Assembly: GCF_013426205.1 (NCBI RefSeq)
Contig: NC_089422.1
Span: 2,418,001 to 2,482,000, forward strand
Direction of reading: 5' to 3'
DNA length: 64,000 nucleotides
Source of the DNA: Metarhizium brunneum
Lineage: Eukaryota; Ascomycota; Sordariomycetes; Hypocreales; Clavicipitaceae
Of the stretch, positions 1 to 10,897 are shown one piece after another; the first letter of the stretch is position 1; each line of letters starts with the position of its first letter. A program made the position numbers and the translations under genes. A model generated the notes under the pieces. The model did no database searches. It saw nothing but the letters and a program-made list of their open reading frames with translations, and was not told the origin of the DNA.

Positions 1-290
1 AAATCCAAACTTGGCGTCACCGAAAATTCGAGCTTACATCTGCACTATTGAAATATGTCAGTACTTTTCAATATGCACACATAGCCTAACCGCAGAAGTT
101 CAAACTTACTCTTGACTGATTTTGTGACGCTGGCGATGGTGAAGATTCGTACAGCCGAGCGAGTCTGCGCGAAGTTGGTGGGGCCAAAGAGCCGATGCAA
201 AAAAAACCCTAGGTCATATGCAAGGTCACGTGAAAGTTTGAGTGGGGACAGCTCTTCTGACATTGACAGAGAGAGGGCATTTTCCAGCAC
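1..290 (-). other. possible 5' end of a minus-strand gene leaving the window
   Basis: On the minus strand a CACGTGA box and a CCTAGGGTTTTTT tract (about 203-231) are followed by a leader-like stretch and a good splice donor (GTAAGT) near position 110. A plausible acceptor ending in TGCAG lies near 42, directly before ATGTAAGC. The ATG overlaps a second possible donor, so the start codon may be split by an intron. CACGTGA plus a telomere-repeat-like CCCTA motif resembles ribosomal-protein gene promoters in fungi, but no protein can be identified because the coding part lies outside the window. Everything beyond the visible motifs is inference. Confidence 0.3.
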
Positions 291-477
291 TTGTGGGCCT
301 GGAACGAGGCGGGCATCCTTGCCAGTTGGTTGTCAACAGGCTAACTCTCACTGCTTTTCCTACGAATATCCTGCGGGTATCATTGGTATAAATTTCATGC
401 AACTACGCTCAAGAAGGTTGTTTTTGTGGCCACTGATACAAAAGCTGTCTACCGGATGCTTAAAGCTATCATTCCGT

Positions 478-2341
478 TCATATTTCCTTCCGGTGCTTCT
501 TCTGCCAGGAGACGATCCGTTGCTCCAGCATGTAAATCGCTCGTGTCATGGTGCTAGTCGACAATCCGGCGGCATTTCCTAAGTAGGATTATGTTAGCGC
601 AGTGTTAGAGGACAGTGACAAAAATCTGGGTATACACCAACCTGCTTCTTTATAAAATGCATAAGAAATATCTGATATGTCTTCAACTGTACGGAATGCC
701 TCGTATGTAACCTCTCTCCGTCTACCGTCCATGTTATTCGGTTTAACAGCCTGTGCTAAAATACGACGAGCTCTCCCTTCAATCTTCTCTTCTGGTGTGC
801 TAAACTGCGGCGGTGAAGATACGGCCACCGTTTCGGCTGGGAAGAATTGGACAATTTCATTATAACCTTAACTCATTCATTAGCGCTCCTGTTACAAGTA
901 TGGGGTGTATCTGCCGCGTCGACTCACTTCCATGGCCTATGGACTCAGATAAATGCGCCACGTACGCATCGAATTTCTCATCACTCAATTTCGTGACCTG
1001 ATTTGGTGTGATGTGCTCAAAGTCAACCTGTTCCTGTGTTTCTTTCCCCGATTTTGGGCCATCGCTCGAGAAACCGGTCTTCCAGCTTGCCCAGTTGAAT
1101 TGAGGTAGACAGCAGCCTGCAGGGTCTAGGAGGGAGGTCTGGCTAGGATCAAGCGGAAAACACATTTTCGTTGCCACGACTAGGAGTGAAATTAACTGGA
1201 CCTCTGGGTTATCGAGGAAGTAAAGTTTCGCTTTTGATACCGGAAAGTAAAACATGAGGTCCAGAACTGATGCAAGTCGTATTGCTACCGCAATTGCTTC
1301 AACTACATTTTGGGTCAACCAGTGCTGAGCCTTACCCATTAAGAAGTGTACACAAACCTGGTAAACAAAGATGTTTTGCGTACTGTACGGCCATGGGGAG
1401 ATAATTTAGCTCCGGAAACGTCATGTCGTAGTTTAATCGGTACGAGAGAACTGTATCTATGACTGTTCGGTACAAGTCTTCTCCATTCAAACCAGAGCGA
1501 GAACACAGCTTCATCATATTGGCATAAGACGAAGGCATTCGTTCTTGAATCTCCCGCGGTAGCTCCTGAAACTAGAAAGCGTAAGGGCCTCGGGAAATAT
1601 AATAGGTGTTAAATAGAGAAAACTTACTGCGCTCAAGTAGGGCATGCTGCCATTTGAGACCCAAGCATACAGGTCCGCTAGCCTTGTAGGTATTCTTAAG
1701 AGTAAGCAACCGAGATAGCATAGCACAATAGTCTCTGTCATTCGAGGCATAGGCCAGTCAGTGCCACGTTCAGGATCCCAATTTTGGGTCCTGGATCGTG
1801 AGTGCCAAGACACATTTGTTCCTTCCTCTGTCCGGGTCGACTGGGAGCTGAACATTTCAAGCTCGGTGTTTGCAAGATTTGTTTCTGTGGAATTAGAGGT
1901 ATACCCCCTAATGCGCAAGTCCCATAAGTCTCTAACGACTGTTTCTAATTCCTCTCTATGACCTTTGCTTCGGATCAGAAACGAGACTTGTTTTCGTAAG
2001 AGTAGCTGAACTGCCTCTAGGAACAGTGATCGTCCTTCCTGGCCTGTGAGTTGACGCTTCTCTACCTCTCTTTTTTCCTTCTCCCGTCGAGCTACAGCTC
2101 CCATTTTGCCAGCATCTTCTTCATCACCGACGTCAAATTGAATAAACCCCTACCAAGAAAGCTGTCAGTCTCCCCATCCATTTTGGCTATCCGTTTTAAG
2201 AGCGCATCAGGAGTGCCCTACCTCTATTTGATGGCCCCTGGCGCAAAATCGCAGCCCATCCTGTAGATACCATTTTTGGCTTCCACATTCAGGGCATCTC
2301 TCTCCTCGAGGCATTCTGCGAAGCTCTCGTCGGTCCTCCAT
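478..2341 (-). CDS. RRN7: RNA polymerase I-specific initiation factor Rrn7 (TAF1B-like)
   Basis: Rrn7 is a TFIIB-like subunit of the Pol I core factor that recruits Pol I to rDNA promoters in the nucleolus. Exons on the minus strand are about 2341-2222, 2149-1628, 1571-1389, 1330-928, 866-642 and 578-478, giving 517 residues. Exon 1 encodes the N-terminal zinc ribbon (CPEC at residues 16-19, then C33 and H37). It is followed by a basic, Glu/Lys-rich linker and by helical cyclin-fold-like segments, as in TAF1B/Rrn7. The introns have GTAGGG, GTAAGT, GTGAGT and GTTGGT donors, and the fourth has a GCTAATG branch site. The third intron (1331-1388) and the acceptor near 1565/1571 are the least certain boundaries. 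The start was chosen because it opens the zinc ribbon. Length suits the family. Confidence 0.88.
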
Positions 2342-3171
2342 ATTGACTGACGGGTGACCGAGTGCTCTATATCACTCCAATGACAAAACCAACCCCGTTG
2401 CATGAACGTTACATGGGGGGTGAAAATAAAACCCGTACCGGGCTTGAGGACAAGTAGGGTATTTCATGGAGAACGGGAGTGGACAAGAGCTGTGTTGTAC
2501 GTGCCGCGCAGTTGGCTAATTTGAAGGTGGTTCAGTGGCAAGGTTAGGCCAGGCAAGGTTGGCGTGTGCCTCATCACACACGAGGCATTCTCTCTGCCAA
2601 TTCACCCACCATTTAAAGTGGGCGCCCACTTTCACACACAACTTGACACTGTTTTATGGCCTTCTATCATCCCTGTTAAATTGCAATAAAGCTCGACAAA
2701 GGTGCGGTAACTTTACTCCAACAGTCCAATTCATTGTGGGCCGAAGGGAGAAACAAATCAAATCCGTTTTACAATTCTTCACTGTCTTTGGATGATAAGG
2801 AAGAACTTCAATGTACGGTCGTTATATCTCATCTTTCTTTTTTTCCTTTTTCATTTGGGAATGACTTGCCCAGCTGCAACTTCATGCAGTGGTACTAATG
2901 GCCAAGAGTCGTTGCGAAACAAAGGAAACATGATTCAGAGCTGTCGCCTCAACTATGGGTGAGTTGACCAGAGCTGCAGCCAGCTAATACAATCCCGTTC
3001 ATATAGCATCTCTATACTCGTCGACCTCGATTCATCGTCCCATCTACATCTGCACTGCATAGAATCATAACTAATCCCAGTTTGCCTAGATACCATGCGG
3101 ACGACATTGTCTCAACAAGGGCTGTACAACATTGGCACTGTGCGTGGACTTTTCGTCGATTCAATTGCTGC
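2342..3171. other. intergenic, upstream of RRN7 and downstream of eIF5A
   Basis: This 830-bp stretch would hold the RRN7 promoter and the eIF5A 3' UTR. I see no supported gene. Short open frames on the plus strand (for example about 2535-2795) resemble no known protein. Confidence 0.6.
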
Positions 3172-4238
3172 TTAGGTGCCCTTGGGAGCCTCCTTAGCGT
3201 CAATGCAAGCCTCCTCACCCATGGCAGTAAGGATGATAACGTCTACCAAAAGCTGTTAACAAAAAAATTCATACGCCAAGACACACCTGCTTCTAGCAAG
3301 AATACTGTTTATAGTTCTTCTTTGGATTGGAGAGAGCAGCTTACTGGTATCCTTCTGTTTGTTGGTTTCGGTTTCGGGGGTGGGGAAGAGCGCATCGAGC
3401 TTCTTGACAAGGTCCAAATCATCAGGCTTCTTGACATCGTTCTTCAGATTGCCACTGTCATCCATGAGGGAGAGGTAACCGTCGTCGGAGATGTCGACCT
3501 AGCAAGTAGCTTAGTACATTGGCAGGGTTTTGCTGACTTGGGATGAATGGCCACAAGATGTCGGGACGGTAGTAGAAAGGAATTGCTACTCACCAGCTGG
3601 TACTCTTTTCGGTTGACGACAGGCACATCCATGTTGTGGGTGGATGGAGACAAATCTTCGTATTTCTTGCCCGTGAAGATATCGGTGGCAACCAAGTGGA
3701 CCTTGGCGTGACCGTGCTTGCCAGTCTTGGAGGTAGACATTTCTACAATCTTGCAAGGGCGTCCCTTGATAACGACGAAACCGCCCTTGCGTAGAGCAGA
3801 GCACTGGCGGGGGTAGGTCGTGGACGCACCGGCGTCGGCGGACTCGAATTCAAGATCGTGCTGCATCACGGAATTTGATCAGTAAAGAACACCAGATGCA
3901 CCATGCCAGACAAAAGGCGACAAAATTAGCGGCATGATATTGCCAGGAATATCAATTTGAGCACTCCCAGAGATCCTGGTGAGGTTGGTGATGGCAATCG
4001 CAACAATATTTTCGGTTTGTGAGTTTCGACGGGTCGTGGGGCATGCGCACAAAGCACCCAGTTCGCAGCGCGAGTCCTCGGCGTCATCCGCAAGGGGGGC
4101 ACACACTGAGTGCAGCGATGAGGGGGACTGATGCGGGGTGAATTTTTCCCGCCGCCCAGAAGGTCCGCGCAAAAAAAACAACAGCAGCAAAATCAACAAT
4201 TCCCGTCAGAAATAGTAGCAGCTTACCTCGTCAGCCAT
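3172..4238 (-). CDS. translation factor eIF5A (hypusine-containing)
   Basis: eIF5A binds the ribosomal E-site and relieves stalling during elongation and termination. Four exons are read: 4238-4227 (only MADE), 3860-3594, 3498-3345 and 3242-3172, giving 167 residues, normal for the family. The hypusine loop [12 protein letters not shown] is intact, and the lysine expected to be converted is K52. The C-terminal OB-fold ends in [19 protein letters not shown]. The first intron is long for this locus (366 nt) and follows the fourth codon. The other two are about 94 and 102 nt. Deoxyhypusine synthase and hydroxylase, which make the modification, are not in the window. The gene is head-to-head with VPS52 across 882 bp. 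Confidence 0.97.
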
Positions 4239-5120
4239 GGTGATGAATGCGCAAGAAAGCGGACTTGTGAGAGGCGGGAGGAAAGGGAAGAGGAAGCGAT
4301 GCCTTTCTAAATTTTTTTCCGGCACTGAAAAGCAGTGATGGTGCTGGACAGTGGGCGGAGGGAAAAAAAAAGAAGAGTCAAGTGTAAAAGTGGGAGGAGA
4401 GGGAAGTCAATGTAGAGACGGAGGGGAAAATGGCGTTCCGTCTCAGGTTTTTTCCCTTCTTCGCAGGTGTGATTGGGCCCTGGGGCGGGTCGAGACCAGT
4501 TTTTGCATTTGACACTTCTAATAGCTACCTAGGTACGTTAGTAGTTAGCTTCTACTCTGTAGTCATCCAGGTGCCAGCAGAAGCGGACCCCGTTCAGAGT
4601 GCCAGCACTGAGACCATATGATCGGGGTCCAGATAAAGCAAGTACCTAATGAGGTGGCTCGTTAGTCGGAGAATCTCTCTTTTATATTTTACATTGCATA
4701 AGTTTACCGTTGTATATCCTTACGCCACCCGAAAACCGATTTCATCTAAAGTGTCCTAGAATTTCTCACAACAAACGGGGTCCGTGAGTAGTTGTAGCCC
4801 TACCTTAGTACGTTCCAAGGTTGATATACAGAGTGCTCATGTGGTTACTTAAGTAATATCGAACTTACTCGGCGGTGTTCCGCCCCTGTGGCTCAGCCTG
4901 GTTCACTCTAGTGGCTTGCATTGCAAATGGGACCAATGAGCGCCTCACAACCTACTGCCGTGACTCCAATCTGTCTCTTGGGCCATCTGTGGAAACGTCG
5001 TTGACACAATTGCTGGGAACATCGCGACAAGAAGTGACGACTGATTGCCTAAATACCATGGCCGCCGCCGTATAGAATTTACACAGCGAAATTGGGAGGA
5101 CTGGCCCTCTAACCTTCAAC
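4239..5120. promoter_or_regulatory. shared divergent promoter region, eIF5A / VPS52
   Basis: An 882-bp head-to-head spacer. The eIF5A side is purine-rich on the plus strand (about 4260-4430), so CT-rich upstream of the gene in its own orientation, as is common for highly expressed fungal genes. One CTACCTAGGTACG block lies near 4525-4537. No gene is seen. Confidence 0.5.
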
Positions 5121-7257
5121 ATGTGGCTTGATAGACTGGCTGGCGGTCCATCAGGCGCGTCAGGTCAGTCAACGCCCCAAGCTGGCAACAGGTCATACTC
5201 GCCTCTCCCACGCAGAACGTCGAGCAACCTTAGCCCGTATTTGACGTCTCAGCGGGCTGGTCATTCTCCGCGCAGCTCTTCATTGTCCCTAGCGTCCAAT
5301 GATTCGTCTACATCGCTGCTCCCTGCGTCGCGACGACTGAATGGTTCTTCATTGCGACATTCATCAACCATCCCGAACCTACCAGACCCGGTAGAGACCC
5401 TCGAGAGGCTTCTTCAGCAGCCTGGTCATGTTGAAAACGATGCAGAGACGCAGAAGGCGAGGACAAGCTCCATTGTAGAAGCAGATCTCGACCTCGATTT
5501 TGATTTTGGCGGACTTGGATTGAAGGAGCTCGCGTCGTCACACCCTCCTGAGCATGCTATGACAGCATCGCGGCAGCCGCAAACTGTTGAAGAGTGTATG
5601 TGACTAGCTTCCTCCTGATTTCAATATTACTAACATTGGACAACAAGACCATCAACAGTGTGCCAAGTTTGAAGATCTCCATAGGTCCATCACAGCTTGT
5701 GACGACGTTCTCAACTCCGTTGAAATCAACCTGGCTGATTTCCGGAATGATCTGGCCGCCGTATCCGCCGATATTGAGTCTTTACAAGAGCGATCGGCTG
5801 CATTGAATCGGCGGTTGGAGAACCGCAAGGAGGTTGAGAAGGCGCTAGGTCCGCTAGTAGAAGAGCTCAGCCTGTCACCCGAGGTAATATCAAAAATATC
5901 AACCGGTCACATCGACGAATCTTGGGCCAAGATGCTCTCAGAGTTGGACCGGAGAACAGCGGCGCATAAGATGAAGACATCCTCTGCATTGCAACACAGC
6001 AAGGCGTCTGAGGAACTAGGCCCCCTGTTAGAAAAGCTCACATCAAAGGTATGCTTGACTGCTTGATGGTCATTGTGATAAATGACAGTTTATTGACAAT
6101 TCATCCAGGCAATTGAGCGCATCAGGGACTTTCTTGTGGCGCAAATAAAGGCACTTCGATCACCACACATCAACGCACAAATTATCCAGCAACAAAACTT
6201 TATCCGCTTCAGGGACCTATTTACGTTTCTTCATAAGCATCATGCAACCCTCGCCGACGAAATTTCACTCGCCTACATGAACACAATGCGATGGTATTAC
6301 CACAATCAATTCAGTAGATACGAGCGAGCCCTAGCGAAGATCAAGATTCATATTCTTGACAAGACAGACACTCTGGGCCATGAAGATACTACGAGAATGA
6401 CGGCCGTTCTTTCGAGTGCTCGAGCAACGGGGCCTCCGCACGATGTCTTCAATCTTGGACGGCGCATAGACCTTCTTACAACAACCAATCAGGCGGCGAT
6501 GTCCTCGTATCTGGCCGAAGAGGACCAGGCCACGCATTATCTGGAAGTACAGTTTCGAAACTATAATTTAGCGTTAATCGACAACGCCACAGCAGAGTAC
6601 ACGTTTCTAGCCACGTTTTTTTCACCAGCGTTGTCTTATTCCCAAATTTCGAAAACTTTCAATTACATATTCGAATCTACCTTTGAGCTTGGCCAGACCT
6701 TGTCAAAGACCCTGGTGGCTGAGACGTTTGACGCCTTAGGTATTTTGCTTTGTATTCGTCTAAACCAACGCTTTGCGTTTGAGCTTCAGCGACGCAAAGT
6801 ACCTGTTGTGGACGGATACATCAACGGCACGAACATGCTTCTTTGGCCACGATTGCAGGTCATCATGGATCGACATTGCGAATCTGTTCGTCAATTAACA
6901 AACAGTTTACCCAGCAAACCGACCCGATCAGCGGCGGATGTGGCGAAAATGACAACAGCGCCTCATGTTGTCACTCAGCGTTTTGGTCAACTCTTGCACG
7001 GATTCCTAGAACTTAGTGCTGATGCTGGAGATGACGAGCCAGTCGTTGCTAGCTTGCGGCGATTACGCTCCGAAATCGAGGCCTTTTTGGCTAAGCAGAG
7101 CCTATCATATGGCGCTGATAGGCGTAAGAGCGATCGGTTTCTTTATAACAACTATTCCCTTATAATGACTATTATTGGGGATACATCGGGGAAGTTGGCC
7201 ACGGAACAGCAGGGGCATTTTGCGAAGCTCAAACTGGCCTTTGAAGTTGACGCATAG
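5121..7257 (+). CDS. VPS52: GARP complex subunit Vps52
   Basis: Vps52 is a subunit of the Golgi-associated retrograde protein (GARP) tether that captures endosome-derived vesicles at the trans-Golgi. Exons 5121-5595, 5648-6048 and 6109-7257 give 674 residues. The first about 150 residues are Ser/Pro-rich and probably disordered. A Vps52/Sac2-family coiled-coil region follows (about residues 160-300), with the conserved stretch AIERIRDFLVAQIKALRSPH starting at the third exon, then a helical C-terminal region. Both introns are short (52 and 60 nt) with GTATGT/GTATGC donors. The start ATG is the first in the frame. The 3' end faces the Gyp8-like gene 422 bp away. Confidence 0.93.
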
Positions 7258-7679
7258 CGCTGTGTTGCGGTAGAATCACGACATGCGAAGGAAATATCGT
7301 AATATACATGTATTGCAGTCAAAGTAAGCAGGCAGAATTTCCATAACCACTGGGCTGGTGGCATGTTCACAATACAGTCGTTGGTTCAGAAATATGCCAA
7401 AGGATAGGGAGGCAGGAACAGGCACAGCGTCATCAGATGAAGACCGTATTAGGTTAATTCCTAAGCCTCTACTTAGGGAGTGGCTGTAAGGGTCATCTTA
7501 AACCAGCAAGCATCCTCCGGTCTACAGGAGCAGGCAAATAGTACAAATATGTAATATATCTTCAGGTAAACTGAAAGCAATACACAACCAGAAGATATTT
7601 GTATCAGGATTAAAAAAACGCCTGTCAACCCTCTTCAGTTTCCCTGGCTTCTCTTTGCATAAGACAATGCGAGTCCGAT
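7258..7679. other. convergent 3' intergenic spacer
   Basis: 422 bp between the stop codons of VPS52 (+) and the Gyp8-like gene (-). It probably holds both 3' UTRs. No gene or repeat is seen. Confidence 0.6.
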
Positions 7680-9155
7680 TTAAGCTTTACTCAATGTGCG
7701 AAAAAGAGACATGACATAGTGAATTGCAGATGGATTTCTCCGCAGATAAAAAGCAACGGCGGCGACAGCTGTGGTCATACCAATGGCTCTGATGGGCCGG
7801 CGGTATCTCCAGATTGCCATCGAAATCCTATCCCGTTTCTCCGCCCATCGGACTTCCTTGGCCTGTTCTTCGAAGAACGCACGACCATCCTCAAGGGTTT
7901 GATTTGCACATGTCTCGATGTGTCGAGCAGTCTTCAGAGTGCTCGATTTCGATATTCGCCGCCATGAAGGTAAGGACTCGGGTGGAAACTGATCGAACAG
8001 GCTGGCGGCGTTTGTTATCAGGGAATCTAAGTCCATGTTGGGCGGTACTTTTGCGAGCATCACCTGCAACATGTCTGGCTCTTCAACATCCAAGATCTCG
8101 CTCCTTCGGCCCATGACAATTTGGGCAAACACATAGATGGGGAAGACAGCCTCTCTAGCCAAGAAAACGTCGAATAGCCGTGCAATATCTCCATAAGCCT
8201 CAATGTTGTGAGCATACATGGTCAATGTGCCCGCTAGTGCGTAGAATGGTTCTATCGTGGCAATATGTTTGCGCAGTTCGCTATCAGCTTTGGCCAGCAA
8301 GTCGGGAAGCAAGCGCAATTGTGCTGTCGTCGGTCCCAAGTTAGGAAGCATAAAGTCTCGGATGCGGAGGACCGAAAGCCTCGCGACTACGCGTGCCCGC
8401 CACCCAGGCTGTAATACTAACAGAAATACTTGGCAGATGTCATGAAATCCCTGGAAGTAGCAGAGATACGGGTGGCGGCGTAGTACTTCAACGATTAGGA
8501 CCAAAAGCTCGGACTTGCACTTGTCAAGTTGTGCCTCTGACTTGTCTGCAGAGAAATGTACGGAGTTAGATGATCAACGGGACCACGGCAAGGGATTGTA
8601 GTGGTGAACTAGGGTCGCATTTTGTCATTAAAAGGGATGGGGATAGCAGGAACATACCATTTGGGTAGTATATAAAGGACCTGTTGACATCGAGTTGTAC
8701 TTGATCTTCATCGCGATGGGGTTCTAGTTGTTCCCAGTCGGCCGCAGCCTCTTGAGCATCGAAGCTTGCATCAACGTCATCATTCATAAGATCCGGTGAG
8801 AGTCCAAGTAAGAGAGGCCCTGATATCAAAAATGAGGTAATGACATCTGGTTAGCATTTTATACATGGCTTCCACGGCGAGGCAAACGACGCCGAAACCT
8901 ACAGGCTAATCTTCGTAGCTCATCGGTGAGGAGCCCGCCTGTGGACTCTGCAAGCGACCTGAGTTTCGCAATGTCCTTCCACTTGCATGCATCACGGACT
9001 GCCTCGGCCTTCTCTTCCAATGATTCTTGTGTAGTTCTTTGCTGAGAGTCACGACGGATGGCTGGCCTGCCGCATCGGCCATCAGGGCGAGCCGGTCCCT
9101 CGGTGGGTTCTGGATCCGAATGCATGCTCCCGATGGTCATTGTTGCCGTATCCAA
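7680..9155 (-). CDS. TBC-domain RabGAP, Gyp8/TBC1D20 type
   Basis: A Rab GTPase-activating protein. The Gyp8/TBC1D20 branch acts on Rab1/Ypt1-class GTPases at the ER and early Golgi. Exons 9155-8903, 8819-8658 and 8545-7680 give 426 residues. Both catalytic fingers of the TBC domain are present: the arginine finger in VQLDVNR (about residue 130) and the glutamine finger in CYFQGFHDI (about residue 165). WPLLLG marks the start of the TBC fold. A hydrophobic stretch near the C-terminus (IGMTTAVAAVAFYL) could be the tail anchor typical of TBC1D20, but it is short. Three in-frame Met codons lie in the first 11 residues, so the exact start is open. Confidence 0.9.
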
Positions 9156-10897
9156 GACTCAGGAGTCAGGATGCATGGGCAAGTCGTCGCGTTCTCCCAG
9201 CGATGCACATTTGCAGTCAGGTATCAGTCGACGTCGAAGGATCCGATCAATGTTGTTGGTGAATCGGTGGCTGCAGGCGAAGTGCTCTCCCAACGACATC
9301 TGGAGCAAACAAGTGGCCTTAACCAGTGTGAGCTGTGACCTGGGCTGGTTGACTGCTACAATAAATTCATGTGTGGTTACTGGTGTTTCAACCTGCCCAA
9401 GAAACTTGACTAGTTTACATCTCAGTGCTAGGTTGCTTTGCCCACAGTGCTCAAGTGCCTGGGTCCTTGGCTACATGCGGGAACATGGACCTGGAACATT
9501 GAATTTACGGGTCTGGTCCAGCTGCGGCTCCGTTCTCCCAGGCGTCACATGAGACGGCTGCCAGTGTCGAATATCAAGTGTCCGATTCAGAACTGCTAAC
9601 GATGGATCACAAATGTATATATATGTACCTCAATACGTTAGGTACCTACCTACCTAGGTACTTAGAGGTAGGTAGGTAAGTGAGTAGGCAGGTAAGTACT
9701 TACCTACTTTAAGTGAGTAAGCAATCGGTGTTGAGTCTTGAAGTGCTCCACAAGCCAAGACAGATTCTTTGTGGCCTGTAAATATGTCTGGTGGAAATTT
9801 TATATTGACTGGAAGCTGAGTAGTCAGGAACCATATATATGTAGGTCGCACACACTGCAGTCCCCGGCGGCAGTGGTGGTGCGGCGTGATCTCCGGGACG
9901 TTGGAGCACTTTTGAGGACTGAGGTCATGTAGATCAGTCAACTCTGGTCCATGCCTGAAGGAAGACCCCCATCTGCTGCACCAGGCTGTACGTAGTACTT
10001 GACTGTACATAGGCACCACAAAGTTGACCGGTCCAGACATTTGAACATGGCTGCTGTCAAACGCATGCATGTCGACCAGTTAGCGCGGCGGCACCAGACT
10101 TCACCGACCACGACCAACCATCAATACCAACCACACCAACTTAGCCAGGCCACAGGTTACCAGGCACGGAAGAAAGAACCGGACATCTGGAGCCCAACAA
10201 GCCCAGAAAAGGAGAGAACATTCAAAGCACATGGTCCCCTTGACCATATCTACTCGTCACTACTCAAGACATCGTCGGGTCCCGGGCACTTGCACTTGCA
10301 CTTGACAGGAGTCGCATTCGGATGGGATCTTGCACTGGACGCCTCTTGCTCCCCCAGTGCTGCATCTTCTCCCGCTCCGCGCGTGCCACCTCTTCCTCTA
10401 CTCTCTACTCCTCCTCTCTTGGGCTACGGCTTTCGGGAGTCCATCTCGTGATTTGCCCCTCTTGAAATTGGAATACTTGGCCATTCTAGGCAAAATCTGG
10501 TTGCTCTGGGCCCGTTGGCTGCATTGCTCGCACGTTCAGTCTCTGCTTGAGTCTCTTACTTACCCTTAGGTGGATACCGTTCATGATCGTCCTCGCGCCT
10601 CAAAACCTGACCGAGGTCTTTGTTTCCGTCACGAAAACGACCCGTCTCGTTCGAATAAAGCACGCGCTGTAGCGCAATTTAGCTGCGTGTACGGGCCGAT
10701 AAGAATTATCATGCTTAGGCATTAAGATGCTTCCTTGGCCCAGCAACGCTTTCCACGTTTCACCACACTTCTCCATGTTCCTTCATCCGACAAACGGCAC
10801 TCTTTCAGGTTCTGCGTAAGCCGAGAAAAACTGCTTCTCCTCGGATTCATACGGTATTTCAACGTCCATCTCTGGCGATTGTCATGATAGGAACGAC
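9156..10897. promoter_or_regulatory. divergent intergenic region with an ACCTAGGT cluster
   Basis: 1742 bp between the starts of the Gyp8-like gene and the MMS1_N gene. It contains the repeat cluster at 9639-9706 and a C/T-rich tract around 10345-10425 that may be the proximal promoter of the plus-strand gene. Open frames here (for example 9058-9552 and 9999-10451) are compositionally biased and lack conserved character, so they are not called. Confidence 0.5.
9639..9706. repeat. ACCTAGGT/GTACTTAC-type short repeat cluster
   Basis: Degenerate tandem copies of TAGGTACCTACC, TAGGTAGG and GTAAGTACTTACC with internal palindromes. Similar blocks recur between genes throughout the window and not inside the coding exons. 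Confidence 0.8.

Noticed and set aside
9999..10451. Plus-strand open frame of 150 codons in the divergent region before the MMS1_N gene
   Set aside because: His/Pro/Ser-biased composition, no conserved segments, and position within the likely promoter and leader of the next gene.
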